Source: an uncultured bacterium
GTDB lineage: Bacteria; Planctomycetota; GCA-002687715
Reading direction: 5' to 3'
NCBI GenBank assembly: GCA_902826835.1
Contig: CADEGH010000022.1
Location: 25,540 to 83,026, forward strand
DNA length: 57,487 nucleotides
Shown: one piece after another, positions 16,080 through 26,200 of the stretch
How positions within the stretch are numbered: position 1 is the stretch's first letter
Layout: every line of letters starts with the position of its first letter
The notes under the pieces: generated by a model
Database searches by the model: none
What the model was told of the DNA's origin: nothing
The model's input: the letters and a program-made list of their open reading frames with translations, nothing else
Made by a program: the position numbers and the translations under genes

Positions 16080-17432
16080 GTGAACCACCCACACCCATCG
16101 GAATCAGTACGTCTCGACGCGCCGTTCGACCACGGCACGTTTTGGAACGCCTATGCACGAGCCTGGGAGGAGGCTCCTCCCGAAGTGCGGGGGGCCGCCA
16201 AGGACGCGGTTCTGGGCGAAGAGTGGGGACCCAACGCCGTCGCGGTGCAGAACATCGAGCGATTCGTGCGCCCGTACTTACCGGCGAATGCACGGGCGGT
16301 CGAGATCGGGCCGGGGGGAGGGAAGTATTCGCGACATCTCTCCAAGTTGGTGTCGGAGCTCATTCTCGTCGACGTGAGTGCCGAGATGCTCGAGCGGGGT
16401 CGGCGCGTGTGCGGACCCAACACGCAGGTGCTGCAGATCGACGGCAAGTCGCTTCAACCTCTGCCCGATGCCAGCTTCGACGCGGTGATGAGCTTCGATG
16501 TTTTTGTGCATCTGGAGAGCGAGGAGATCTTCCGGTACTTCGCCGAGTCGAACCGCATCCTCAAGCCCGGGGGCGCGTTGGTGCTGACCACCGTCAACCC
16601 ATTGGCCCTCTTCGGCGGGCTCGGCTACTACCGCCAAATCCGCGATCGTCATCCCGTCATCGGCCAGCGCTACGGCGGGCGCCTTTACCCGATGGAATCG
16701 CGTGTGTTCACCTGGATGGCCGAGCACTCCGGATTCGAATTGCGCGATCTTCACGAGCACTGGGAGGACAGCCAGATCGTCGCCACCTTCGTGAAGACCG
16801 GAGGAGCGTGGCTTTGGCGGTGCATGGCCGATCCCAAATTGCGCGCTGCCTTTGAACTCGGGGGCCGGGTGGGGGGAACTTCGCGCCGACCCATCTTTCA
16901 AGGCTCATCGCTCGCGACCGGAGAGCCGGCCGTGATCATGGTCGAGGACTCCCCTGGCACTGGCGCCGCGGCCGAATCCTCTGCCCTGGCCCTCACGCTC
17001 GTGCCGCGTCCGGGAATCGACATGACGATCTCGGGGACACGCGTGCGCGCACATCCACGCCTACGGGGTCTCTGCGCAACGCGCCTCGAGTCGAGTGGGC
17101 TCTTGAAGGATGCCCCCCTGCGTCCGTTCCACTTCGAGGCCAGGGCTCTCGCTCGTGAAGTGGCGGTGGCGGTGGGAGCGGGCCTCGTAGCCCCGGAGTT
17201 CGGACCGGAGTCGCTCTTTGTCGATGTCGATCACCAGCGCTTCTTGGCCCTCGGCTTCGAAGCCGTGCGCGATGCCGACGACGGGGCGCGGTCAGCAACA
17301 CTCCAGGGCTTGGGCCGCGCCCTCCGCGATCTCGGCCGCCTCTTGCCCCTCGGTCAATCCGTCTTCGACCTGGCCACTCGCCTCGCCTCCGACGGCCACC
17401 CCGACACCCTACGCCGCCTCGCGGTTGGGTGA
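16080..17432 (+). CDS. Class I SAM-dependent methyltransferase with unassigned C-terminal domain
   Basis: The 450-residue protein carries a Methyltransf_11-type domain: motif I VEIGPGGGKYSRHL (residues about 74-87), the acidic strand-2 end LVDVS, motif IV SFDAVMSFDVFVHLES and post-motif RILKPGGALVLTT. The remaining 200 residues (from about residue 250) have no family I recognise; the block LRPFHFEARALAREVAVAVGAG followed by FVDVDHQRFL and a helical end suggests a second folded domain. Start GTG at 16080 is my best choice; in-frame codons upstream to 16029 cannot be excluded. It follows the LPS kinase genes on the same strand after 84 bp, so it may methylate a core sugar or another surface molecule. 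Confidence 0.75.
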   Translation: MNHPHPSESVRLDAPFDHGTFWNAYARAWEEAPPEVRGAAKDAVLGEEWGPNAVAVQNIERFVRPYLPANARAVEIGPGGGKYSRHLSKLVSELILVDVSAEMLERGRRVCGPNTQVLQIDGKSLQPLPDASFDAVMSFDVFVHLESEEIFRYFAESNRILKPGGALVLTTVNPLALFGGLGYYRQIRDRHPVIGQRYGGRLYPMESRVFTWMAEHSGFELRDLHEHWEDSQIVATFVKTGGAWLWRCMADPKLRAAFELGGRVGGTSRRPIFQGSSLATGEPAVIMVEDSPGTGAAAESSALALTLVPRPGIDMTISGTRVRAHPRLRGLCATRLESSGLLKDAPLRPFHFEARALAREVAVAVGAGLVAPEFGPESLFVDVDHQRFLALGFEAVRDADDGARSATLQGLGRALRDLGRLLPLGQSVFDLATRLASDGHPDTLRRLAVG

Positions 17433-18032
17433 GGGGGACGCGGGAGCGGCGTCCCCGGAAGTGCCGCGCTGCCGGGCCTCCGCTCGGCGGGAGTCACGCT
17501 GGAATGCAGGCTTGTGTAAAGGGAGTCGATTCTCATCGGCGGGGTCTCCGAATTCGGCCTTCTCGGACGTGTCGGGTTGCGCCTCAGTCGACGTCCCGAC
17601 CAACTTCATTCTCGGCCCCTCGGTAGGTCACCTCCGGGCCCCATGGGGGATTGCCGACCGCCGACGTGGCTTCAACGGCGTCCCTGCCACCATCCCCTTC
17701 TTCGAAGCGCGCACGATCCTTCCCCGTGTCCGGCGCCGCAGCAGTTGAGTGACCGAGCGCAGCTCCTGGTCCCAAACAAAAGGCTGGACAAATGCCCACT
17801 CCGTCACATAGGCTTTGCGGCTGTCCGTGTCTGCCCACGGAACAGGATCGGGTCGAGTCCGCTACCACCCTAGAGGTAGTCCGGCGGAGAGACAGTGCTG
17901 CATGAGCTACAGATTTGTGGTCTCGAACGCAGCCGCGCTTCCGGCCGCCGTACAAGCCTCAGCCATTGAGATGGGCGCTGGTCCGTTCGGCGTAGCGTCG
18001 GTCTATGGATTCGGGGGAGTTCGGTACTAAGC
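17433..18032. other. 600-bp gap with a decayed coding relic
   Basis: No intact gene is visible between the methyltransferase and the FG-GAP gene. The stretch near 17560-17735 holds a plus-strand relic described separately. A 71-codon frame at 17815-18030 shows no family resemblance or ribosome binding site. No tRNA-like fold or strong promoter was seen. Confidence 0.6.
17560..17748 (+). pseudogene. Relic of the C-terminal domain of a secreted FG-GAP-type protein
   Basis: One plus-strand frame translates to APWGIADRRRGFNGVPATIP followed by FFEARTI, which lines up without gaps with the last 30 residues of the FG-GAP protein downstream (QWAIADPQGGFIGTTTNVS, then FSETRMI). Shared positions include W-x-IAD, GF-x-G and F-x-E-x-R-x-I. 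The relic has no start and no upstream domain, and its frame runs out of the methyltransferase shadow. It appears to be the remains of a paralogue that once stood before the present gene. Confidence 0.45.
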
Positions 18033-19640
18033 ATGTCGAAGATCATGTCGATCAGACTGGTGTTGCTCCCGCTTCTGACAATCGCTCGTCTTGGAACGGC
18101 TCAATATCACATCGAGCAACCCAGGAGTGTGTTCCAGGGCGGGTTCTACTCCGTGTATGCGCACGGTGCCGACATAGACGGCAGCGGTCGCCTGGACCTT
18201 GTGACTACAATCGGCGTTGGGCAAGCCGCGTTCATCTGGAGAGATCCAATGATCAACGGATTTGCCGCTCCCTCCCTGGTCAACCTCCCTCCGCCCCCTT
18301 TTCAGGCGGCGTCGGGGTATGCCGATGTCCAACTGGGTCGGGTCACTCCGGACACGATTCCCGACATGATCGCGATCGCAGGATCAGGCCGAATTCAGGC
18401 GATACTGGGCGGTATCGCTTCCCCGTTCGCGAGTGTGGCCCAAGGTACAATTCCAGTCAATGATGCCAATAATCTCGCGGTGATTGATATCAACGGAGAC
18501 AGCTTCGACGACGTAGTCGCTACCACCGTGACCGCAGCCGGTGCATTTCAATTGGTGACCGCCGTCAACAATTATCCTGCTTGGATGATCGGGTCGACGT
18601 ACACGCTGCCACGACGAGGTGCCCAACTCTTGCAAGGCGACTTCGACGGCGATCAGATGATGGATATCGCCGTGACCATCCAGGGCTCCATACCCCCGCT
18701 TCCTCCACCGGCTCTTCCCAACGACAGCCTCCTCGTGTTTTGGGGAAACGGAAACGGGACCCTTGCGTCACCGGTGGTCTTTTCTCTGAATGCGGATCCC
18801 CTGGGAGCATTCTTGAGTGTGCGGGTGTCCGACTTCGATGGTGACGGGTGTGACGATGTCCTGCTTCCTCAGTCGTCCGACCTGGCGATGTTCAATCGAA
18901 CCTGGAGCCTCAGGATTCTGTGGGGATCCCCGAGTCGACAGCTCGCGAGTGCTCCGCCGATGACAACCCCCGGTGTCGTGGGGCCGTTCTATCTGTTCCT
19001 CTCCTTCGATGTCGATAACGACGGCCTGGAAGACTGAGTCTGGATGGACGTTTCTTCCCAAACCGCCTACACCTACAACATCTTCCATAACCGTGGGAAC
19101 CGGACCTTTGACGGCCCGATTTACTTGTTGCCGATCACCCTGGCGCAGCCCAATGGCTACATTCAGTTCGCCTATGCCGATTTCGACGGTGATCGCGACA
19201 TCGACTTCGCCGGGCACAGTGTGTCGGAGACCTACTACTTTAGAAACGAGGGTACCGCCGGCCCCGGTTGTGCGGGTACTTTGGGTCGTCTGCCTTACTC
19301 GGTGCCAGGATCGGCGTGGATCGGATCGCCCGGGACAGCTCTCACCCTCGAAAATGGCCTTCCCGGCGCTCCGGCCCTCCTCGGGATTTCTCTCGGAGCG
19401 AATCCCTCCGGCGTCCAGTCTTGTGGAATTGGCATCGACTTTCCCGGGCTTTCCTCCCTGATACCCACCATGTTGGACATCTCCGGACGGGCTTCGATCG
19501 CCATCCCGATCCCCAGCCTGCCCGGACTCTCAGGCGCCCGGTTCTGGACCCAGTGGGCCATTGCCGACCCCCAAGGTGGCTTCATCGGCACCACCACCAA
19601 CGTCTCCTTCTCCGAAACGCGCATGATCGTGATTTGGTAA
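18033..19640 (+). pseudogene. Secreted FG-GAP repeat protein interrupted by an in-frame TGA
   Basis: Two open segments (18033-19037 and 19044-19640) are in the same frame and separated only by TGA at 19035-19037 and two codons, so this is one gene of about 535 codons with a single nonsense codon. The N-terminus has a signal peptide (MSIRLVLLPLLTIARLGTAQ). Calcium-loop-like FG-GAP motifs recur before the stop (DIDGSGRLD, DINGDSFDD, DFDGDQMMD, DFDGDGCDD, DVDNDGLED) and after it (DFDGDRDID). The final 125 residues form a compact domain that also appears in the relic upstream. The downstream segment keeps full coding character, so the mutation is recent, or it is a sequencing error, or the stop is read through. 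No ribosome binding site is placed well for the ATG at 19044. Confidence 0.75.
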
Positions 19641-19660
19641 CCCAACCCACGACCGTTGGG
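19641..19660. terminator. Hairpin between convergent genes
   Basis: CCCAAC (19641-19646) and GTTGGG (19655-19660) can pair around an 8-base loop in the 28-bp space between the FG-GAP gene and the convergent astacin gene. No T-run follows, so the assignment as a shared terminator is tentative. Confidence 0.35.
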
Positions 19661-19668
19661 AAACCGAA

Positions 19669-22600
19669 TTACAGATCCAGGGTGTGGCGCGGCCAGGTCA
19701 GTTGGATGCCGAGGGGGGCGGTGAGGTCGAGGTAGACGGCTTGGAGGGTGAGGCTCAGGCCAAGGGCGGGAGTGGGGCGGACGAAACCGGGGAGGGTGAG
19801 GTTGCCGCCGAGGTCGTAGGTGGTCCCATCGGCAGGGCCGAACACGCCGAGGCCATCGACCAGGGGGAGCCAAAGTCCGGTGGAGCCGGCGGCCTCCGTG
19901 ACTCCGAGGACGAGATTGGTGGTGGGATCGGGGAAGCCGCCGAGGGGGGTTGGGGAGCCGGCATCGACGATCAGGCTGACCGGGGAAAGGGGTGCGCCGC
20001 CTTCGAGATAGAGAGCGAAGGCATCGGTGGGTTCCGGGGCGACCGGGAGAGTGCCGATCAGCCCGGCGTTGCTGCCGGAGTCGACCACGAGCGGGAACTG
20101 ATTGGACACGGTTTCGATGCTGTTGCCCACCGCGATCGAGAACGCGCCCGGAAGTTGGGATTGGGAGAACAGATTCGGATCGAGTGTCGCATCGAGGGTG
20201 TAGAGGTCGACGTAGGTGGTCGGCAAGGCGACACCGTTGGCGTAGACCACCGACCAAGGTGCGAAGAATATGCCGTTCACGGTGATGGGTATCGGCGCTG
20301 CCGAGGGAGTCTGGAGGGGAATCGTTGCCGGGGTGAGGGCGGTGACCTGCGGGAAGTAGACAACAAAAACACCAGGACTGGAAACTCCGCCGCCGGGACC
20401 GGGATTGATCACATAGACCGGATACGCAGTGGAGACCCTGAGCAGGCTGGCATCGATCACGGCATCGAGTTGGGTGCTGGAAACGTAGGTAGTCGGCAGC
20501 GAGGTGTACGAGTAGTCCCACACCACTTCGCAGCCGGGCGCGAAGTCCGTGCCGATCACCGAGAACGACAGCGTGGGCGCGCCCGCAATTTCGTAGTCGG
20601 GCGTCATGGAGATAATCGTAGGCACGGGATTTCCAATGGTGAACGCTGCGGCTGCGGAACTCCCGGCGTTGGGGGTTGCCACCGTCACGGAGGCGCTACC
20701 CGGTGCGTTCAAGTAGGAGGCATCCACGGTGGCTTCGAGTTCGGTGTCGCTGACGTAGGTGGTCGATAGGGGACTACCGTTCCAGCGTACCTCCGAGTTG
20801 GCAAGGAACCCCGAACCGTACACGTAGAGGCTCAGTGGGCCGCTACCCGCCGCCGCTTCGGTCGGAGAGATCGTTCCCATGACCGGAGCCTGGACCGAGG
20901 AGTAGACGATGTTCACGCTGTGCGTCAGGCCGTGGGCGCCGACGCCACCGTTGTGGTACACGACGACGCAGTGCCAGCCCACATCGAGATTGGGAATGGT
21001 GGTCCAGGTTGCCGGAGCGAGCGGACCCGCGATGCGGTCTGTGGCCCGGCGCCAACTCGATGAGACGCCCGGCGCGTGAAGGTCCCATTGATAGCCGGTT
21101 GCGCTCACTCGAATGTCGTAGTTACCCGGGGTCAGCACTTCGAACTCGAAGGCCTGCAGAACATCGGCCGCGAGCGCGCCCTGCGATCCGAGCGAGGAGG
21201 GCACGGTCGTCGTGGTCCCAAATTGCACTTCACCGGGGGAGCCGGGGACGCTAAAGGGGGAACTCACTCCGATGAGGGGCGACAGGCTCCCGAAGTGGCC
21301 ATTCGCGAGAACGTAATCGCAGGTGTTGCCGCCGAACTGCGAGGCGGCGGCGCCAACCTGGATGTCCCAATCCGAGGGCGACGAAACACCGATGACGTTC
21401 CACTTGCCGACCTGCGGATTCAGCGCGAACGGCCCGCACGCGTAGGTGCCTTGGTTGAGCGTGTAGGTCGCCCCCGCACTGACGGGCGCGGGCGTAAAGT
21501 CGAAGCAGAGCGAAATCGTGATGCCCGCGGGGCTCGTCAGAGCGGAGCCATTCTTGTAGACGACGAGCGCGTAGGCGCCATTCACCATGCTGATGCCACT
21601 CACGGGGCCGCCCCCGACCGTGCCTTGGGCGTCGATTTGGGTCTCCGAGGATCTCCACCCAAAGGTCTGCCCGACCTCGATGAGTTTCCAACGGAGATTC
21701 GTAGGCCCGGCTACCTGAAGCGTGTAGTACCCGACTCCCGTAGCGATGTGGTGAAACGCACGCGCGTTGGCACCAGCCGGTATGGAGGCCAGTGTCGGTT
21801 GCCCCACGTTGAGCACACTGCTCGTCAAATGTACGAGTCGCGCGGGGCTGAAACCGGAGCCGAGCGTGAGGCTGCCACTGGTCGGCGTGACCGTGCCGGG
21901 GCCGAACCAACCACCCCCGACCAAGAAGTCCGTTTCGTTGCCACCCGCGGCCGCCACCGCGGGCCCCATCTGCATGTTCCAATCGCTGATCGAAGACACG
22001 GCCACTACATTGGCGGTGTTCGACTGCGGCGCGATGAAGAAATTCTGACAGCCGTTGGTTACGGTCGTCGGGACATTGACCGCCAGACCAAGGGAGCCTG
22101 CTTGGCAACTGATGGTGAGCGGGAGCGAGACCAGCGCCGGTCCGAGGCCGGGCGCCGGATTGGTGACGGAGATCTGGACTTGTCCGGGGCTTGAGATCAT
22201 GGTCGCGGGGATCGATGCGGAAAGGTGCCCGTCGTCTTCATAGGTCGTGGGGATGATCGCTCCGTTCCACGTGATTCTCGAACCCTGGACGCCGTTGCCA
22301 TTGGGTGAACCCTCGTGGAAGTCCGCCCCGTAGACATGCAGCGTGAAGGTCCCGGTGGCGGTCGTCACAAACGGTGGCGAGATCGAGGTCACCGACGGAG
22401 TGAGCAGGGACAGTCCGTAGCGGGACTGGAGCCCAGCCGCATCCTCGAAGGTCATGAAGTTCCGATTGCCGAGTTGATTCTGGAACCCGGCAAACGCCGC
22501 GTTGCAGGTGATCGTGTCCGCGCCGTTGGAAGTGAAGGCGGTGCGACCATAGTGCATGATCGAAAGGAAGTCGTAGGTCGTGGGAGTGGCCGCGGTGTTC

Positions 22601-23163
22601 ACGATGTCGAAGTTGCAGGCGCAACTCGAACCGAGGATAGTACATCCCGACCCGGGGCATCCGGTCTGACTGATGTTGCCCCAATTGATGGTCACGAAGT
22701 TGTCGCGATCAGGACGCTGCTGTTCGTGGAGGAACCCGAGTGCGTGCATGATTTCGTGCACGACGATGTATTTGACGGCCCAGCTCGTGATGTTGATGAT
22801 CTGCACGCCGCCGATCATGCCGACCGCACTGTTGTTGACCGTCGACGCGTTGAATCGGACCCGATTGGGAATCGTGCTGTTCGGAATGAAAATCACGCCG
22901 CAGACCGCCGAGACTTCGGCCATGGCCTTGCGCGCGATGATTTGGTTGGCTGGCGTGACGTTGGCGGCAAATTCGTAGGGCACCACGTTCGACGTCCAGG
23001 GAGTGGCGGTGAACGTGGCTTCGCCGACCACGACCTCCTCGGGCAGGATCATGTCGTCGACGAGCACGTATCCAGGAGGCACGTAGGTGGGATCCTGGGA
23101 GACTGCCGAACCGGCAAAAACCACGATCAACCAGGACCAGATCGCGAGGTGTGGGCGCAACAT
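19669..23163 (-). CDS. Secreted astacin-type (M12A) metalloprotease with four IPT/TIG domains
   Basis: This exported protein of 1164 residues begins with a signal peptide (MLRPHLAIWSWLIVVFAGSA). ATG at 23163 is preceded by GGAG at 7 bases. The catalytic domain has the full astacin zinc motif HEIMHALGFLHEQQRPDRD (from His136) and the Met-turn SIMHYGRTAF (Met203), so it should be an active zinc endopeptidase. Residues about 260-360 form an IPT/TIG domain, then two segments with PPC-like features (LVHLTSSVLN, YTLQVAGP and TLNQGTYACG) follow, then three more TIG units, each recognised by P-x-I/V-x-S/A-I/M-x-P and a TTYVSxTxLxA core. The last 90 residues form a C-terminal module ending LTLQAVYLDLTAP. 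Astacins are mostly animal enzymes but occur in bacteria. It likely acts on extracellular proteins. Confidence 0.88.
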   Translation of the reverse strand: MLRPHLAIWSWLIVVFAGSAVSQDPTYVPPGYVLVDDMILPEEVVVGEATFTATPWTSNVVPYEFAANVTPANQIIARKAMAEVSAVCGVIFIPNSTIPNRVRFNASTVNNSAVGMIGGVQIINITSWAVKYIVVHEIMHALGFLHEQQRPDRDNFVTINWGNISQTGCPGSGCTILGSSCACNFDIVNTAATPTTYDFLSIMHYGRTAFTSNGADTITCNAAFAGFQNQLGNRNFMTFEDAAGLQSRYGLSLLTPSVTSISPPFVTTATGTFTLHVYGADFHEGSPNGNGVQGSRITWNGAIIPTTYEDDGHLSASIPATMISSPGQVQISVTNPAPGLGPALVSLPLTISCQAGSLGLAVNVPTTVTNGCQNFFIAPQSNTANVVAVSSISDWNMQMGPAVAAAGGNETDFLVGGGWFGPGTVTPTSGSLTLGSGFSPARLVHLTSSVLNVGQPTLASIPAGANARAFHHIATGVGYYTLQVAGPTNLRWKLIEVGQTFGWRSSETQIDAQGTVGGGPVSGISMVNGAYALVVYKNGSALTSPAGITISLCFDFTPAPVSAGATYTLNQGTYACGPFALNPQVGKWNVIGVSSPSDWDIQVGAAASQFGGNTCDYVLANGHFGSLSPLIGVSSPFSVPGSPGEVQFGTTTTVPSSLGSQGALAADVLQAFEFEVLTPGNYDIRVSATGYQWDLHAPGVSSSWRRATDRIAGPLAPATWTTIPNLDVGWHCVVVYHNGGVGAHGLTHSVNIVYSSVQAPVMGTISPTEAAAGSGPLSLYVYGSGFLANSEVRWNGSPLSTTYVSDTELEATVDASYLNAPGSASVTVATPNAGSSAAAAFTIGNPVPTIISMTPDYEIAGAPTLSFSVIGTDFAPGCEVVWDYSYTSLPTTYVSSTQLDAVIDASLLRVSTAYPVYVINPGPGGGVSSPGVFVVYFPQVTALTPATIPLQTPSAAPIPITVNGIFFAPWSVVYANGVALPTTYVDLYTLDATLDPNLFSQSQLPGAFSIAVGNSIETVSNQFPLVVDSGSNAGLIGTLPVAPEPTDAFALYLEGGAPLSPVSLIVDAGSPTPLGGFPDPTTNLVLGVTEAAGSTGLWLPLVDGLGVFGPADGTTYDLGGNLTLPGFVRPTPALGLSLTLQAVYLDLTAPLGIQLTWPRHTLDL

Positions 23164-23263
23164 GGGAGGGCTCCGACGGAGGGCCGGTCCCATTCACCGA
23201 GGAGGTGGCGGATCGGCCAGCCCAGACGCAGGTACCTGGAGGGCCGCGCGATAACCGGGAGCG

Positions 23264-26200
23264 TCAGAGATTTTCGAGGCCGCGGACCATTTCGGCCCAG
23301 AGGTCCGGCCAGTCCCTCGATTCCGGCCTAGTGCTGGAGAGGCGCCCGCCGCGGCGGGCGGGGGCAAATCCCGGGTCCTCGAGGTAACGCTGGAGGGCAA
23401 TCCGGGCGGCTGGTCGAACCCGGTCATCGGAGAGGGCTCGTTCCTGCCAGGCCACGAGATCAGCACGGATCCAGTTCAGGGCCGCGATTGAAGCCGACTC
23501 ATACTCGGATCCGGAAATCCGGTTTTCGGAAAGCTCCGTGGCACACTGAACGGCCGCAAAGGCAGCGAGCCTTCGAGCGGCGGATCCGAGGTCTTCTCCG
23601 AGTTTGGGGTTCCGCCGCAGGGCCTCGGTCCAGAGCAGGAACGCGAGGTCGAATCTCCGGACGGCCGCGGCTGCGCTCGCGAGGGCGACTGGATCATCGA
23701 TCTCCAGGATGTCCACTTCGGCGGCCTTCATTGGGCTGATGCGGTGGGCCTGCGCATCCCGGAGATCACAGTGGTCGGCTGCGGCCTCGAGGGTCGCGGC
23801 TTCGGCCGAAGGCCCCGGAAGTTTCGCGACGGCCACCCTGAACACCGACTTCGCCGCCTCAAACTCACCCCGTTCGGCCAGGCACTCCCCGAGATCGGAC
23901 CAAGCGGCGCCCGCGTCTGGCCACAGGCGCGTGGCCTCGCGAAGGATGCCCACCGCTTCCTCGAGTCGCCCCAATTTGCGCAGGGCTTGGGCGCGCAATC
24001 GGGGGATTTCAACTCTCTCGAAAGAACGGGACATGATCCCGTCCAGGGTCGTCAAGGCGTCCTTCGGCCACCCCAAGCTCAGCAACGTGCTGGCGCGATT
24101 GATGACAAACTCCGAGCGGGACGAGTCGAGCTTTGCTGCCTTTCGGAACGCATCCGCTGCCGCCTCCAGGTTGCCGGTTTGACGGTGCACCATCCCGAGG
24201 TTGTTATGGGCCGACGCGTACTCGGGGTTCAGGGAGACGGCCACTTCGAACCAGGGTCTGGCCGCCGCAAAGTCGCCCGCTTCGAGATAGAGAACGCCGA
24301 GGTTGTAGGGCACCGACGGCAATTGCGGGGCTAGCCGGTGCGCGCGCTCGTAGGCCGCGGCGGCAGCTGCGAGGTTGTTTTCATTCGCTCGCGCTTCAGC
24401 GAGTCCGGTCCAGGCTTCGAACGATGTCGGCCACTTTCCCGCCGCGGTCTCGAGGATCTGCACGGATCCCCGCACGTCGCCCGCGGCGAGTCGGGCTTCT
24501 CCGAGGGCAACCGCGACGGCGGGGTGATCGGGCCAACGCAGCCATGCCTCGTCGAGCAGGGCGACGGCGCGCTTCGGGTCGGACAGGATCAGGGCTCGAC
24601 CCGCGAGCGCCTTGGCGGTGGGTAAATGTGGCCATCGATGCGAAACCGTCTCTGCGGCGGTTGCGGCCAGGGCGGCGTCCTTCGCGTAGATCGCAGCGTC
24701 CGTCAGCATGAAATAGTGCAGCGCGTGCGGACGGTAGTGCTGCAGCACGAGGCGGACCAGACTCGACTTCGCGCGCAGGAACGCGGATGGATCGCCGCGC
24801 TCGCCACGGGCGAGGTCGGATCGGGCGGATAGGAGCAGTCCGAGGGATCCATCGGATTCGAAGCGTGGCGACCCGGGCGGTCGAGTCCGCCCCAATTCGT
24901 CCAGAATAACGGACTCGAGTTCGGCCCACGCTTCCGGTTCGACCGAACGGTGGCGCTGCGTTTGGGCGACCATGAGAGCCTCCTCCGCGCGCCCGACTTG
25001 AAGCCAGGCGAGAATGCGCCCGGCGAGGGCCTCTTCGGAGTAGGGATTGATGGCGAGCGCGCGTTCGAACTCCGAAATCGCGCCTTCTCCGGGAACACCG
25101 AGGAGCAGAAATCCGTTGGCGACGGCGGCATCCACGGTTTCGCTCGCACGCAGTCGCTCGTGGGCCTCGATGTCTTTCCACTTCGCCACGAGGTACGCGG
25201 CGAGAGCGAGGGCGAGAATCAAGAAAGCGGTCGCCGCGGCGTGCACTGGTTTGCGTTTCACCCAACGGCCGAACCGGCGCCATACGGGCGGCCGTCGCGC
25301 GTTGATCGACTCGCGGGCGGTGATCCGCCTTAAATCCTCGGCGAAGTCGATCGCCGTCTGGTAGCGGTGATCCGGGGACTTCGCGAGAGCGGTGAGGATG
25401 ACGACTTCGAGATCCTCGGAAATGGCGCGGGCGAGCTTGCCCGGCCGCGTCGGCTCGTCTTGGAGAATCGACCGCAGCAGAGACTCGCGGGTCGGGGCTT
25501 CGTGGGGACGACGGCCGGTCGTGAGCTCGTAGAGGGTGGTGCCGAGTGCGTAGACATCGCTGCGGCGATCCGCGCGGTCAGCGGATTCCCGTAGGAGCTC
25601 CGGGGCGAGGTAGGCAGGGGTTCCGAAGAGGTCGCCGGTGGCGGTCACGAGAGTTGTGTCACCCTCCGTGGCTCTGGCGAGTCCGAAGTCGAGGATGACC
25701 GGCCGACGGTCACGCGTGATCAAGAGGTTCGAGGGCTTGAGATCGCGATGGAGCACTCCCGCTTCGTGCGCGGCGTGCAGGGCACGCGCGGCGGCTTCGA
25801 TGAGGTGCACCCGATCATCGAGTGACAGCTCGGGTCCAGTCGCGATGAGGTCGGCGAGAGTGCGTCCCTCGAGGTACCGCAGAACGAGGTACGGGGTCTC
25901 GCCCTCGAAGCCGACATCGAACAGCGTGCAGATACCTGGATGGTCGAGCCGCGCGGCGAGGGATGCCTCGCGACGGAATCGGGCCCGCGCGGTTTCGGAG
26001 ATCGCGGCGAGGGAATGCAGCACTTTGATCGCGACTTTGCGATCGAGCCGACGGTCGAGGGCAAGGTAAACGTCACCTTGTCCGCCGGTGCCGATGCGCT
26101 CGATCAACTCGTAGGGGCCGAGCGGCCGGGGGAGGGCGGAGCCCGGGCCTCGCGGCTCGGGTTCCAGATCCGATTCCGCCGCGGTGTGATCGAACTCGGC

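Noticed and set aside
18033..19640. Selenocysteine or an alternative genetic code at the in-frame TGA
   Set aside because: TGA ends many genes here, including start/stop overlaps, and there is no recognisable SECIS-like hairpin directly after the codon; a mutation or base error is simpler.
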